This document shows, in pieces, positions 48,269 to 57,397 of a DNA stretch of 64,000 nucleotides. Within the stretch, counting starts at the first letter, position 1. Each line of letters begins with the position of its first letter. Both the position numbers and the translations under genes were made by a program. Where the stretch lies: assembly GCA_963714125.1 (NCBI GenBank), contig OY970234.1:2666001-2730000 (forward strand), in the 5' to 3' direction. The DNA comes from CAWCAW01 sp963714125 (GTDB taxonomy: Bacteria > Actinomycetota > Acidimicrobiia > Acidimicrobiales > UBA8190). The notes beneath the pieces were generated by a model, which searched no databases, was not told the DNA's origin, and was given only the letters and a program-made list of their open reading frames with translations.

Positions 48269-49021
48269 CTATGAACCCTTCTTGACAGAGTGGGCGTGAT
48301 CGTCGGACTCAGCTGCCACCGTCTGGCGGCGGCCGAGATAGGAGTCGAGCAATGACTTGCGATCGCCGAGTTCCGAGGCGTCACCCGCCATAACGACTTC
48401 TCCCTCGGACAACACGTAGCCACGGTTCGAGATCCGGAGCAACATGGTCGTGGCTTGCTCCACGATCAGCATCGGTGTCTGGCTCTTGACTTGAGCCAGC
48501 ACGCCGAACATGGCTTGTACCACTACCGGCGCCAGGCCTAGCGAGGGCTCGTCCAACAAAAGCAGTCGCGGGGCGCCGACCAGGGCGCGCCCGATCGCCA
48601 CCATCTGCTGCTCCCCGCCAGAAAGCGCCCAGCCGCTGCGGTTCTTGAGGGGCGTCAAGGCCGGGAACAAGTCGTAGACCTCGGCCATCGACAGCCCACC
48701 CGTGCGTCCACACCGGGCGATCGAGCCAACTTGCAGGTTCTCATGCACCGTCAGACCGGGAAACACGTGACGCCCCTCGGGTACGTGCAACAAACCCATC
48801 CGAGCGACAGCGTCGGGTTCCATACGGCGCAGGTTGACCCCGTCGAAAGTGACGGTGCCTCGACTGGGCACGAGTCTGGTGATCGCCTTCAGTGTGGAGG
48901 TCTTGCCCGCGCCATTGGAACCGAGAATGCCCACCACTTCCCCCTCGCCCACCTTGAGCGAGACGTTGCGCACAGCCCGCACGGCGCTGTAGTTGACTTC
49001 GAGCCCTTCTACCTCAAGCAC
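48269..49021 (-). CDS. Branched-chain-type ABC importer ATPase (LivF-like)
   Basis: A 250-residue ATPase: Walker A GSNGAGKTS, signature LSGGEQQMVAIGRAL, Walker B LLLLDEPSLGLAP. LivF features such as MGLLHVPEGRHVFPGLTVHE are present. GTG at 49021 overlaps the livG end by 8 bp; longer starts run into livG. Part of a complete livK-H-M-G-F set. Confidence 0.93.
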   Translation of the reverse strand: MLEVEGLEVNYSAVRAVRNVSLKVGEGEVVGILGSNGAGKTSTLKAITRLVPSRGTVTFDGVNLRRMEPDAVARMGLLHVPEGRHVFPGLTVHENLQVGSIARCGRTGGLSMAEVYDLFPALTPLKNRSGWALSGGEQQMVAIGRALVGAPRLLLLDEPSLGLAPVVVQAMFGVLAQVKSQTPMLIVEQATTMLLRISNRGYVLSEGEVVMAGDASELGDRKSLLDSYLGRRQTVAAESDDHAHSVKKGS

Positions 49022-49769
49022 CTTCGACCCCCAGATAGGCGTCGATGACCTGCTGGTCGGCCCACACCTGCTCCGGCGTGCCCTCGGCGATAAGGCTGCC
49101 TTGGGCCAGTACGGCAATGCGGTCACACATCGAAGACAGGAAGTCGATCTTGTGGTCGACGATCAGAATCGCAAGGCGCGAATGCCGCAGCGTTCCGAGG
49201 ATCTGACCGACCTGAGCAGTCTCTTGCTCGTTGAGTCCTGCGCTCGGTTCGTCGAGCAGGAGGACCTTCGGTTCACCGGAGATGGCGCGGGCCAGCTCAA
49301 GCATGCGTTGATTGCCGTAGCTGAGTCCCGCCGCTGATTTCGTGATGAGCTCGTCAAGGCCGAGTCCCTCGAGTGTCTTGGCGGCGTGGCTCCAACGCGT
49401 CCGCTCCGCTTTGCGCATGGTCGGTCGCGCCAGCAGCGACGCCGTCAAACCGGTCCAGCTCCGTTGCGACGTGGACAGCATCACATTTTCAATACAGCTG
49501 AGATTCGAGTACACCTGGGGTGTCTGGTACGTGCGCAAGACGCCGGCCTTGCGCGCCAATCGGGGACGGCCGAGATGAACGGGCGAGCCATCGATGGTGA
49601 CGGTGCCTCGAGCGGGCACCACGCCGGTTAAGGCATTGAGCAGGCTGGTCTTCCCACTGCCGTTCGGTCCGGCCAATCCCATTATCTGGTCGCCCTGAAG
49701 GGCGAGCGAGACGCCATCCACGGCTCGCATGCCGCCGAAACTCACCTCAATATCGAGGGCGTTGAGCAT
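49014..49769 (-). CDS. Branched-chain-type ABC importer ATPase (LivG-like)
   Basis: A 251-residue ATPase: Walker A GPNGSGKTS, signature LSYGNQRMLELARAI, Walker B VLLLDEPSAGLNE, and the LivG-type YQTPQVYSNLSCIENVML loop. ATG at 49769 overlaps the livM end by 23 bp; the frame before it is shadow sequence. Confidence 0.93.
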   Translation of the reverse strand: MLNALDIEVSFGGMRAVDGVSLALQGDQIMGLAGPNGSGKTSLLNALTGVVPARGTVTIDGSPVHLGRPRLARKAGVLRTYQTPQVYSNLSCIENVMLSTSQRSWTGLTASLLARPTMRKAERTRWSHAAKTLEGLGLDELITKSAAGLSYGNQRMLELARAISGEPKVLLLDEPSAGLNEQETAQVGQILGTLRHSRLAILIVDHKIDFLSSMCDRIAVLAQGSLIAEGTPEQVWADQQVIDAYLGVEGA

Positions 49770-50865
49770 GGGCCACCACCCTTCCGAGCCGAGCGAGGAT
49801 GCCCTGGGAGGTTCGCTGTTCAATGGTGGCGTCGGACGGTGGCCGTCTCAAGTCCCGGATCCGCCCCGCCACACCGACGATACCTTCGGGCAAAAGGATG
49901 ATGACCACGACGAGCAACCCGCCGTAGATGATGTTTTGGTAATTGTCGAGCGACGACAGAAACTGTGGGATGAACACGTAGAAGGCGGCGCCGATGATCA
50001 TTCCCCACATGGAACCGAGGCCCCCCATGATGGCCATGAGAAAAATGCCGATCGAGAGGTCGATCCCAAAAGAAGTTGGCGTCATAAAACCTTGCCAGTG
50101 CGCATACAGAGATCCCGCGGCACCCGCGAAGGTCGAACCGATGATGAACATCACCACCTGAATGACAGCGACCGGAATGCCCAAAGTCTGAGCGACTACG
50201 GCTGAGTCGCGAGCTGCGATCGCCTCTCGTCGCAGCGGTGACCGCTCGACGAGTGCCGTGATCAACAGCCCGATGACCAAAAAGACGACGAACACCCAAA
50301 AGACCTGGGTCTCGGTGTTGGCCGAATGACCACCGATGCCGATGGCGACGATGTTGTAGCGCAGGCCGCTTTGTCCGGTGAATCCGTTCCAACTTTGAAA
50401 GACGATCGTGCCAATACTGGCGATGGCCAGGGTGGCAATTCCGAAATAGAACTCGTTGGCCCGGATCAGACACATGGCGAAGACAAGACTCACGACCGCC
50501 GTCACCACTATGGCCACGACGAACGCCAGCCACATGGAGTGGTGCAGCGATGCCCACGCGGACACGTACCCACCGAGGGTCATCATGAAGGTTTGCGAAA
50601 AAGCGAACCTTCCGGCGATGCCGAAGACGAGATAGAAGCCGAGGGCGACAACGGTATAGAGGAGCCAGAGGTTGATGGAGTTTTGGGTGGCCTGACCGTG
50701 GATGATCGTTATGCGCAGCGCGATGACGATGGCGATGAAGGCGAGGATGCGGCTGGCATCTTTGCGGTAATAGACAGAAGGAAGGTCGCGATCTGGTCGC
50801 CGACGTCGCCACGGAGTGCGGTTTCGACCGGCCACGAGTTCAGCGGTGGAATCAGAGGCGGGCAC
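49747..50865 (-). CDS. Branched-chain-type ABC importer permease (LivM-like)
   Basis: A 372-residue membrane protein with about nine or ten hydrophobic helices (INLWLLYTVVALGFYLVFGI, AFVVAIVVTAVVSLVFAMCL, FWVFVVFLVIGLLITALV). The permease EAA-type region REAIAARDSAVVAQTLGIPV is present. A basic cytosolic N-terminus (residues 1-40) precedes the first helix. GTG at 50865; it overlaps livH by 14 bp. Confidence 0.93.
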   Translation of the reverse strand: MPASDSTAELVAGRNRTPWRRRRPDRDLPSVYYRKDASRILAFIAIVIALRITIIHGQATQNSINLWLLYTVVALGFYLVFGIAGRFAFSQTFMMTLGGYVSAWASLHHSMWLAFVVAIVVTAVVSLVFAMCLIRANEFYFGIATLAIASIGTIVFQSWNGFTGQSGLRYNIVAIGIGGHSANTETQVFWVFVVFLVIGLLITALVERSPLRREAIAARDSAVVAQTLGIPVAVIQVVMFIIGSTFAGAAGSLYAHWQGFMTPTSFGIDLSIGIFLMAIMGGLGSMWGMIIGAAFYVFIPQFLSSLDNYQNIIYGGLLVVVIILLPEGIVGVAGRIRDLRRPPSDATIEQRTSQGILARLGRVVAHAQRPRY

Positions 50866-51730
50866 TGGCAGCTTCTCTGAACAGGCCTGAAGGCTTGACG
50901 ACGATGATCGCCAGCATGACCACGAACGGCAGGGCCTCGCTCACGGACTGGAATATGTAGCCCCCGATGACCTGCTGCACGAGCCCGATCACCAAAGACC
51001 CGACGATGACGCCGGTGAGGTTGCCGAATCCGCCCAGGATGGCGGCAGCGAAGGCGGTCAGCATGATGTTGAAGCCCAGGGTGAGGTCCACCGACGTCAG
51101 GGGGGCGATCAGCACTCCGGCCAGCGCGGCGATGGCGGCCGACAACCCGAAGGCGATCAGGGACATCCGACTGACCCGAATGCCTTGGAGCTGGGCCGTC
51201 TCGCGGTCCGAGGCCAGGGCTCTCACCTGTCGACCGAATGAGGTCCGCTCGAACAGCAGGTGGAGCCCGCCCAGGACCACGACCGCCACCGCCACGATCA
51301 ACCCGCGCTGATAGGCGATGGCGGCACCATCGACGTGCCACACGTTGTCGGCGCCCACAGGAGTCGGGAGCACCCGGGGATTGCTCCCCTGCCAGATGGC
51401 CAGGGAATAGCGGATGACCAAGGCAGCGCCCAAGGTGCCGACAACGATCACGATCATGGGTCGGTGGCGAAGGGGCGTATAGACGAGCCGCTCGATCAGC
51501 ATGCCGACGACCCAAAGGATCGCCAGCGCCAACAGGTAGGCAAGCACCATCGGAAGGTGCAGGTTGTCGATACCCCATGCCGCCACGAAGGCGCCAGCCG
51601 TGACGAGGTCGCCGTGAGCGAAGTTGACGACGCCAGTCGCCTTGTACAGAACCAAGAACCCCGAAGCCACCAGCGCAATGATGGCGCCGTAGCTGACACC
51701 ACTGGCCATGAGAGCGATGAAGGTTGCCAC
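50852..51730 (-). CDS. Branched-chain-type ABC importer permease (LivH-like)
   Basis: A 292-residue membrane protein with about eight helices, the LivH segments GAIIALVASGFLVLYKATGV and VNFAHGDLVTAGAFVA, and the coupling motif RQVRALASDRETAQLQGIRV. GTG at 51730 is preceded by GAAGGAG with 5 nt spacing. It is 54 bp after livK. Confidence 0.93.
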   Translation of the reverse strand: MATFIALMASGVSYGAIIALVASGFLVLYKATGVVNFAHGDLVTAGAFVAAWGIDNLHLPMVLAYLLALAILWVVGMLIERLVYTPLRHRPMIVIVVGTLGAALVIRYSLAIWQGSNPRVLPTPVGADNVWHVDGAAIAYQRGLIVAVAVVVLGGLHLLFERTSFGRQVRALASDRETAQLQGIRVSRMSLIAFGLSAAIAALAGVLIAPLTSVDLTLGFNIMLTAFAAAILGGFGNLTGVIVGSLVIGLVQQVIGGYIFQSVSEALPFVVMLAIIVVKPSGLFREAASARL

Positions 51731-51784
51731 CGTTTCTCCTTCGTCAGTCTCGAGGCTTACGTGGTGTCAGCCTCCGGCGTGCGA

Positions 51785-53044
51785 TCACCCAGCTGGGTCA
51801 GGCTGGCCTGCGTTTTCGTTTGCTGTGGTGAGGTTGTCGATTGTCTGCGCGGTTCCCGATGCCCAACTCAGCACAGTGATGAGGTGCTCGAAGTTGTGAG
51901 CGCCGTCAGAGTGATAATCGGAGGAGCAGATCCCGTCGGTGTACGTCAGACTACCGAGCGCCTTCTTGATGGCGTCCGGGCTGATGGATTTCGCCTTTTC
52001 AATGGCGGCCACGGCGAGGTTGACGGCGTCATACGACTCCGCCGAGCTGGCCGTCGGCACGTACCCGTAAAGGGCTTGGAAGTCCTTACGCCATGCGACG
52101 ACGCGGGGGCTGTTGTTGCCTATCGGGTTGCAGACATCAATCGAGTAGAGCTTCTTGAGAGCGGCAGCACTGGCCAACTTCCCCTGGACCACGTAGGAGG
52201 CGGCGCCACCCGTGATGGTGGGCTGGTCGATGCCGTTCTGGATGAATTGGTTGAGCTGTACACCTACCGGGTTGGGATAGCCCCAGTCGATGGTGGCGTC
52301 GGCGGACTTCACGGCCAGAACGTCGTCGGTCAGGTCGGTAGCGTCGACCGCGTACGACTCGTCGGCCACGATCTTGGCCCCGAGCTTTCCCAGCACGGTC
52401 GTCTGGATGCCCGATCCCGTGTCGCCGAAGGATTCATTGGTGTGCAGGAGTCCGACGCTTTTGGCGTGAAGGTCGTTGACCACGAATCTTGCCGCTGCCG
52501 CCGCCTGCAGGCCGTCGTTGGTCGTCGTCGTCCACAGCCACGGGCTGCCGGCCGAGGCACCCAGGTTCAAATTCTGGTCCTGGGTGATGCTGAAGGTGGG
52601 AATGCCCGCCTTGGTGACATCACTTGACGCCGCCTCGGCGTCCGGAGCGGGCAGCCCGACGATGAAGGCCGGGTCGTAATCCACGGCGTTGAGGAAGTTC
52701 GTGATGACATTTTGAGGGTCGAGGGGCGAGGACTCGTAGCGGACCGTCTGGATCTTCTCGCCCCCGACCCCGCCCGCCTTATTGATCTGGTTGATGGCCA
52801 TTACGCCACCCTGGTTGTAGTAGTCCGCTGAAGCCGAGTCCTCACCCTGGATGCTCCAGAGCAGGGCGATCTTCAGCGGCGCCTTCAAGAAATGCGCACC
52901 CGTCCCCGACGACCCGCTCGTAGAAGCGTTCGTCCCCGTACTGCTGCTACAGGCAGCCAGGCCGAGGGCTCCTGCCACCGAGAGCACGATCGGGGCAAGC
53001 TTCCTTCGAGACCCGCCCACTGTTTTTGCCGTAGGCCTCCCCAT
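51785..53044 (-). CDS. Periplasmic-type binding lipoprotein of the importer (LivK-like)
   Basis: A 419-residue lipoprotein. The signal peptide ends in a lipobox (GLAACSSS, Cys at about residue 32), then a Ser/Thr/Gly-rich tether and a type I periplasmic-binding fold (KIALLWSIQGEDSASADYYN, FIVGLPAPDAEAASSDV, KSVGLLHTNESFGDTGSGIQ). Members of this family bind branched-chain amino acids, amides or aromatic acids. The ligand is probably the substrate of the neighbouring catabolic operons; no residue assignment is possible by eye. AAGGGGG precedes the ATG at 53044. First gene of the minus operon. Confidence 0.92.
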   Translation of the reverse strand: MGRPTAKTVGGSRRKLAPIVLSVAGALGLAACSSSTGTNASTSGSSGTGAHFLKAPLKIALLWSIQGEDSASADYYNQGGVMAINQINKAGGVGGEKIQTVRYESSPLDPQNVITNFLNAVDYDPAFIVGLPAPDAEAASSDVTKAGIPTFSITQDQNLNLGASAGSPWLWTTTTNDGLQAAAAARFVVNDLHAKSVGLLHTNESFGDTGSGIQTTVLGKLGAKIVADESYAVDATDLTDDVLAVKSADATIDWGYPNPVGVQLNQFIQNGIDQPTITGGAASYVVQGKLASAAALKKLYSIDVCNPIGNNSPRVVAWRKDFQALYGYVPTASSAESYDAVNLAVAAIEKAKSISPDAIKKALGSLTYTDGICSSDYHSDGAHNFEHLITVLSWASGTAQTIDNLTTANENAGQPDPAG

Positions 53045-53200
53045 GGACCATCCCCCTTAGATAGTGTTCTCGAATTAAGTCGGCCGTCTGACCAACTTCG
53101 CGAAATATACAGCGTAAGATTCGAACTGTCGAGGATTTCTCAAAGTCGGGCAGTCAATCGCCTTTGGTGGTTGGCTCCCCCACTGGGGAGGCACGGGCGA

Positions 53201-54862
53201 ATGGTGGCATCTGCGTCGAGTTGGCGCACCCTCGACGAGGCGATCTCGAGCCACGCCACGACCAAACCCGGTGACATCGCGTACATAGAGCCGACCCGAC
53301 GCATGAGTTGGTTGGCGTACGACGGCTACATCACCTTGGCGGCACGTCGTCTCCTCGCCTCGGGGCTGGCCCCCGGGGATCGGGTCGGTGTGTGGCTGAA
53401 GGACGGCGTCGCCGTACACGTTGCTCTCAACGCGTGCCTACGAGCCGGCGTGGTGCCCGTGGGAATCGGGGCGCGTAGTGGTGCGCTCGAGATGGGCCAC
53501 CTGTTGGGGACGACCGGGGCCCGCGCTTTGCTTACCGAGTCGGAGCATCGCGGCATCGAAACGGCCACGACCTTCGCCAGGCTTCAAACTGATCTCCCCG
53601 ACCTCAGCCTGCTCCTGCACATCGAAGAGACGATGCCGCTGCACCAGGGCGCGATTCTTGAGGCCGCTGAGCCTGATGAGATCGAAGCCGCCAGGCAGGA
53701 GATCGCCGGCCACCACCGCGATCCACACGGTCTTTGCCTCATTAATTCGACCTCAGGAACAACGGGGCTGCCGAAATGTGTGGCTCACAGCGAACGACGC
53801 TGGATCCGTTATCACGACTACGCGGTCGATGCCGGCGACCTCATTTCGAGTGACATCTGTATGAGCGTCATTCCCGCCCCCTTCGGATTCGGGCTCTGGA
53901 CGTCGCACTTCACGCCCACTCTTTTGGGTGTGCCCGTCGTGGTCATGCCGAAGTTCGATCCGATCGGCATGCTCGAGCTGATGCACAACGAGCGGGTGAC
54001 CGTTCTGATGGCCGTGACCACGCAGTTCATCATGATGCTTGGCGTGCCGAACCTGGAACGTTATGACCTCAGCGCGCTGCGAGTGCTCTTCACCGGAGGT
54101 GAGGCAATCCCGTACGACAAGGGAGTCGAGTTCGAGCAACGGACTGGGGCGATGGTGCTGAACATGTACGGGTCCAACGAAACGGGCGTGCAGAGCTACA
54201 CCACCTTGCGCGACTCCAAGGAACACCGCCTGCGGTCGGCCGGAAAGGTGGTCCCCGAGCTCGACGTGCGGCTGTTCGACCAGGTAGGCAACCAAATCGA
54301 TCGCTCGGAAGGTCCGGGGCAGCCCGGGTCCAAGGGCGAGGTTTGCTCGCTTGGCTATTACGGCGACGAAGCCGCCAACCATCAGCTGTTCACCGGTGGC
54401 GGCTGGATGCTGATGGGGGATCTCGTGACCATCGACGACCAGGGTTACCTCCGGGTCGTGGGGAGAACCTCAGACTTCATAATCCGCGGCGGGAAGAACA
54501 TCAGCGCGGCCGCCGTCGAAGCGGAAGTCAGCTCTCATCCGGCCGTCCTCAAATGTGCCGCCGTGGCCATGCCGGACGACGTCTTCGGTGAACGGGTATG
54601 CGTGTACGTCGAGGTCAGACGGGGCGCGACCGTCGCCCTCGGCGATCTTGTCGCCCACCTCACCGCACGCGGCGTCAGTCGTGAGTGGTTGCCCGAACGA
54701 TTGGTCGTCGTCGATGCACTCCCGATTTCAGACGGTGGCAAGGTAGCCAAGGCGGTGCTGCGATCCGACATCCGCCAACGGTTGATCCTTGACAATTCCG
54801 AACCGTTAGGAGACGATCCCACTGACAATTCACACATTAGGCGGACAGGGGATAGCGAATGA
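53201..54862 (+). CDS. AMP-dependent acyl-CoA synthetase/ligase
   Basis: A 553-residue ANL enzyme. The P-loop is INSTSGTTGLPKCVAHSERR, core motifs A5/A7 lie in LNMYGSNETGVQSYTT and GDLVTIDDQGYLRVVGRTSD, A8 is IIRGGKNISAAAVEAEV, and the final lysine is in SDGGKVAKAV. It activates a carboxylate with ATP and CoA, probably as the entry step. ATG at 53201 follows GGGGAGG; upstream in-frame codons would overlap the livK gene and are rejected. It overlaps the TetR gene (ATGA) and is divergent from livK, leaving about 156 bp of shared control region with the palindrome TTCGCGAA at 53097-53104. Confidence 0.91.
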   Translation: MVASASSWRTLDEAISSHATTKPGDIAYIEPTRRMSWLAYDGYITLAARRLLASGLAPGDRVGVWLKDGVAVHVALNACLRAGVVPVGIGARSGALEMGHLLGTTGARALLTESEHRGIETATTFARLQTDLPDLSLLLHIEETMPLHQGAILEAAEPDEIEAARQEIAGHHRDPHGLCLINSTSGTTGLPKCVAHSERRWIRYHDYAVDAGDLISSDICMSVIPAPFGFGLWTSHFTPTLLGVPVVVMPKFDPIGMLELMHNERVTVLMAVTTQFIMMLGVPNLERYDLSALRVLFTGGEAIPYDKGVEFEQRTGAMVLNMYGSNETGVQSYTTLRDSKEHRLRSAGKVVPELDVRLFDQVGNQIDRSEGPGQPGSKGEVCSLGYYGDEAANHQLFTGGGWMLMGDLVTIDDQGYLRVVGRTSDFIIRGGKNISAAAVEAEVSSHPAVLKCAAVAMPDDVFGERVCVYVEVRRGATVALGDLVAHLTARGVSREWLPERLVVVDALPISDGGKVAKAVLRSDIRQRLILDNSEPLGDDPTDNSHIRRTGDSE

Positions 54863-55470
54863 CGAGCCCGCCTCTTCAAAGGCATGGGGCCCGCCAGCGC
54901 CAACGCATCATTGGCGCCGCCATCAATGTCTTTGCGCTGCAAGGGTACGACCGGGCATCGATTCGGGAAATCGCCGACGCAGCTGATATGAACAAGGGGA
55001 ACCTCTACTACTACTTCCCCGCCAAAGAAGACATCCTCTTCGAGATCGTGGACGATCTCCACAACGACTTCAACTCCGCCTTCTCGGTTTGGTCGGCCAC
55101 CGGTTCGACGCCTGTCGAACGTCTGAAGTCGGTCCTCCTCGGTCACGCCACTCTCGTGTGTCAAAGTCGACTGCAGGTGCGGGTCACCTATGAAAGCTTC
55201 CGCTTTCTGACCGATTCGCGCCGCTTGGTCGTCATTGGCAAACGTGACCTGTACGAGAGTGGGATGACAGCAGTGATCCGGGACTACGTGGCCGTCACGC
55301 GGCCGCATGAGCCTCCCACTGCTCTCGGTATCGAAACGCGTGCCGTACTGGGCATGTTGAACTGGATCTACGAGTGGTACTCGCCTGACGGGCCGGTCAG
55401 TGAGCAGGAAATTGCCAGCAAGATGGCGGCCATGGCCCTGGATTCACTGGGCGTCGAACACGCTGAATAG
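54859..55470 (+). CDS. TetR-family transcriptional repressor
   Basis: A 203-residue regulator: the N-terminal helix-turn-helix is IREIADAADMNKGNLYYYFP, preceded by RQRIIGAAINVFALQGYDRA. The C-terminal ligand domain is divergent. Being coupled to the CoA ligase (ATGA), it likely controls the catabolic island, with an acyl-CoA or its precursor as inducer. Confidence 0.92.
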   Translation: MTSPPLQRHGARQRQRIIGAAINVFALQGYDRASIREIADAADMNKGNLYYYFPAKEDILFEIVDDLHNDFNSAFSVWSATGSTPVERLKSVLLGHATLVCQSRLQVRVTYESFRFLTDSRRLVVIGKRDLYESGMTAVIRDYVAVTRPHEPPTALGIETRAVLGMLNWIYEWYSPDGPVSEQEIASKMAAMALDSLGVEHAE

Positions 55471-55483
55471 CCGATGAGCTCCC

Positions 55484-55513
55484 TTGCAATTTGTACGGCC
55501 GGCCGACTAAGCT
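55484..55513 (+). promoter_or_regulatory. Promoter of the plus-strand catabolic operon
   Basis: TTGCAA (55484-55489) and TAAGCT (55508-55513) are separated by 18 bp. The predicted leader of about 40 nt carries the AAGGAG site of the first gene. It lies in the gap after the TetR gene. Confidence 0.5.
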
Positions 55514-55558
55514 CCCTTCGCGCGACATCGTCGGCGCGCTGGATCCCAAGGAGTGCGT

Positions 55559-55852
55559 GTGCTCCGCTTTGTCAGCCTCGTCGCCGTCCGTAAAGGAACC
55601 GACATCGCCCCGATCGTGGCCGCCGCCGCCGCCATGATCGAGGCCGACCCCGACATTCGCGCCGGCCAGGTCGGATCAGGCCTCCAACTCATGGCCCACT
55701 TCGGTGCCCCTGAGGCGGACTACAGCTTTTCCCTCGACTTCGACGACGACGAAGCGCTTCAGCGGTGGGCGGTTGGTCCTGCTCACCAGGCGTTCGGCGC
55801 CGTGGTCGGCGACGCCGTCGAGTCCTTCATGGTGACCGAGTTCCAGCTGTGA
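55559..55852 (+). CDS. Dabb (stress-responsive alpha/beta-barrel) family protein
   Basis: A 97-residue ferredoxin-like dimeric-barrel protein with the edge strands LRFVSLVAVRKGTDI and DYSFSLDFDDDEALQRW, and the histidine helix PAHQAFGAVVGDAVESF. Similar small barrels act as cyclases, dehydrochlorinases or stress proteins; here it likely handles a ring intermediate. The GTG at 55559 is chosen because AAGGAG lies 6 nt upstream; GTG at 55553 is too close to the ribosome-binding site. Confidence 0.82.
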   Translation: MLRFVSLVAVRKGTDIAPIVAAAAAMIEADPDIRAGQVGSGLQLMAHFGAPEADYSFSLDFDDDEALQRWAVGPAHQAFGAVVGDAVESFMVTEFQL

Positions 55853-55874
55853 CAAGAGTTGCGGGAGTGTGAGT

Positions 55875-56408
55875 GTGACCTCGAATGAAGCATCGGCAAT
55901 AGCGGCACTGGAAGCACGCAACGCCATCACCGACGTGCTCCTGCGCTACGTGCGCGGCGTGGACCGGCGCGACTGGGACCTGGTCCGAGAGTGTTACCAC
56001 CCCGACGCCCATCAAGATCACGGCGCCTACGACGGAGGTGTGGATGGCTTGATCGAGTGGAGTCGGGACTGGCACGCCAACGTACCGACCACCATGCACG
56101 TGATCAGCAACATCCTCATCGAGTTGAACGGCGACGTGGCTGTAGCCGAGTCCTATGTCACCGTGCACCAGATGCAACCGGACGAGTCCGGTGCGCTGGT
56201 CTACTCCACGGCAGGGTGCCGCTACCTTGACCGGTTCGAATACCGGGCCGACGGGGGCTGGCGGATTGCTGATCGCATCGTGCCCTTGGTGTTCACCCGG
56301 CCCCTCGACCCTGCCGGCGACCAGCCGGCCATCACTGGTGCCCTGCAGTCGCGGCGCGACCAGACGGACGCCATTTACGCCGTGCGCGCCGCCGCCGGCC
56401 TGACTTGA
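55875..56408 (+). CDS. SnoaL-like/NTF2-fold protein
   Basis: A 177-residue NTF2-like protein: NAITDVLLRYVRGVDRRDWD, CYHPDAHQDHGAYDGGVDG, TMHVISNILIEL and a C-terminal GWRIADRIVPLVFT. The DLVRECYHPDA motif matches the SnoaL_4/steroid delta-isomerase-like group often found in aromatic or steroid gene islands. GTG at 55875 has GGGAG 7 nt upstream. It precedes the DapA-like gene by 2 bp. Confidence 0.82.
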   Translation: MTSNEASAIAALEARNAITDVLLRYVRGVDRRDWDLVRECYHPDAHQDHGAYDGGVDGLIEWSRDWHANVPTTMHVISNILIELNGDVAVAESYVTVHQMQPDESGALVYSTAGCRYLDRFEYRADGGWRIADRIVPLVFTRPLDPAGDQPAITGALQSRRDQTDAIYAVRAAAGLT

Positions 56409-56410
56409 CG

Positions 56411-57397
56411 ATGTCCTCGGACTCAAGCGCCACCGAGCCCGGACCACTCCAACACAGCACGTTCGCCTGCACGGTCACCACGTTCTCGTCGGACGGCAGC
56501 TTCGACGAGGTGGCGATGTCCTCGCTGCTCGAACGCATCGGTCGTGCCGGAGTAGGCGTCTACGTGGGCAGCTCCTCACCGGGCGAGGGGTATTCGCTCT
56601 CCCTCGATGAGGTCGAGCGGCTGTACGCGCTTTCGGTGGAGACACTCAAAGGGGTCGTTCCGGTCCGAGCCATGGGTGTGGAACCTCGATCGGCCGATGA
56701 ACTCCTCGCCTACGTGCGCCTGGCCGAGAAACACGACTTCGATGCCATGCAGCTCTACTGCGTTGACCTCGGCCACAGCAACAAGCCCTCCGATGCGGAA
56801 CTCGAGCGCTATTTCCGTGACCTGCTCGAGGCCATGCACCTGCCCGCCGTTCTCTCCAGCCACATCTTCGGCGGTTACGCGGTTCCCATCCCGATGATGG
56901 CCTCGCTTCTGCGGGATTATCCCCACTTGATCGGCATCAACTGCACGAACCCCGACCTCAAGTACGTGGTCCGGGTACTTGAGGTGGCCAAAGACAGGGC
57001 CGATGTCCACGTCGGGGGGGCCATGCAGGCGCTGTCGGTGATGGCCATGGGCGGGCAGGGCTTTCTCAGCTCAGAGGCAAACCTCATCCCGGGCGCGTGT
57101 CAGTCGATCATCGATGGTTTTCGAGACAAGAACACCGACCTCATGTCAGCGGGTTATGACCGCGTCATCCGCCTGTTCAGTGCCAACCAATCGGCCACTG
57201 GCAGCGTGCGGTGGACCAAGACCGCCATGAAGGTTCTCGGGCTCCCCGGCCACCACATGCGCCGACCCTTGCTCCCTTCGACTGACAGTGAGCTAGAGCG
57301 CGTCCTTCATGAGCTCAGGGGGCTCAACGATCCCGAGATCGCCGGGCTCGGGTCCGGCATTCCCTCTGCCGCCACCGACACAGGGGGGAACTCATGA
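56411..57397 (+). CDS. DapA/NAL-superfamily protein lacking the usual Schiff-base lysine
   Basis: A 328-residue TIM-barrel protein of the dihydrodipicolinate-synthase/N-acetylneuraminate-lyase superfamily (GVGVYVGSSSPGEGYSLSLD, VVPVRAMGVEPRSADELLAY, AVPIPMMASLLRDYPHLIGI). In the family the next residue after the LIGI strand is the PLP-independent Schiff-base lysine (GIK); here it is Asn (GINCTNPD, about N177), and the conserved tyrosine region is also altered. It may be a hydratase/aldolase with another mechanism, or a non-enzyme. ATG at 56411; TTG at 56405 would give a TTGA overlap. Confidence 0.8.
   Translation: MSSDSSATEPGPLQHSTFACTVTTFSSDGSFDEVAMSSLLERIGRAGVGVYVGSSSPGEGYSLSLDEVERLYALSVETLKGVVPVRAMGVEPRSADELLAYVRLAEKHDFDAMQLYCVDLGHSNKPSDAELERYFRDLLEAMHLPAVLSSHIFGGYAVPIPMMASLLRDYPHLIGINCTNPDLKYVVRVLEVAKDRADVHVGGAMQALSVMAMGGQGFLSSEANLIPGACQSIIDGFRDKNTDLMSAGYDRVIRLFSANQSATGSVRWTKTAMKVLGLPGHHMRRPLLPSTDSELERVLHELRGLNDPEIAGLGSGIPSAATDTGGNS

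Noticed and set aside
52892..53200. N-terminal extension of the CoA ligase into the livK region
   Set aside because: Overlaps a divergent lipoprotein start and lacks family similarity; ATG at 53201 has GGGGAGG.
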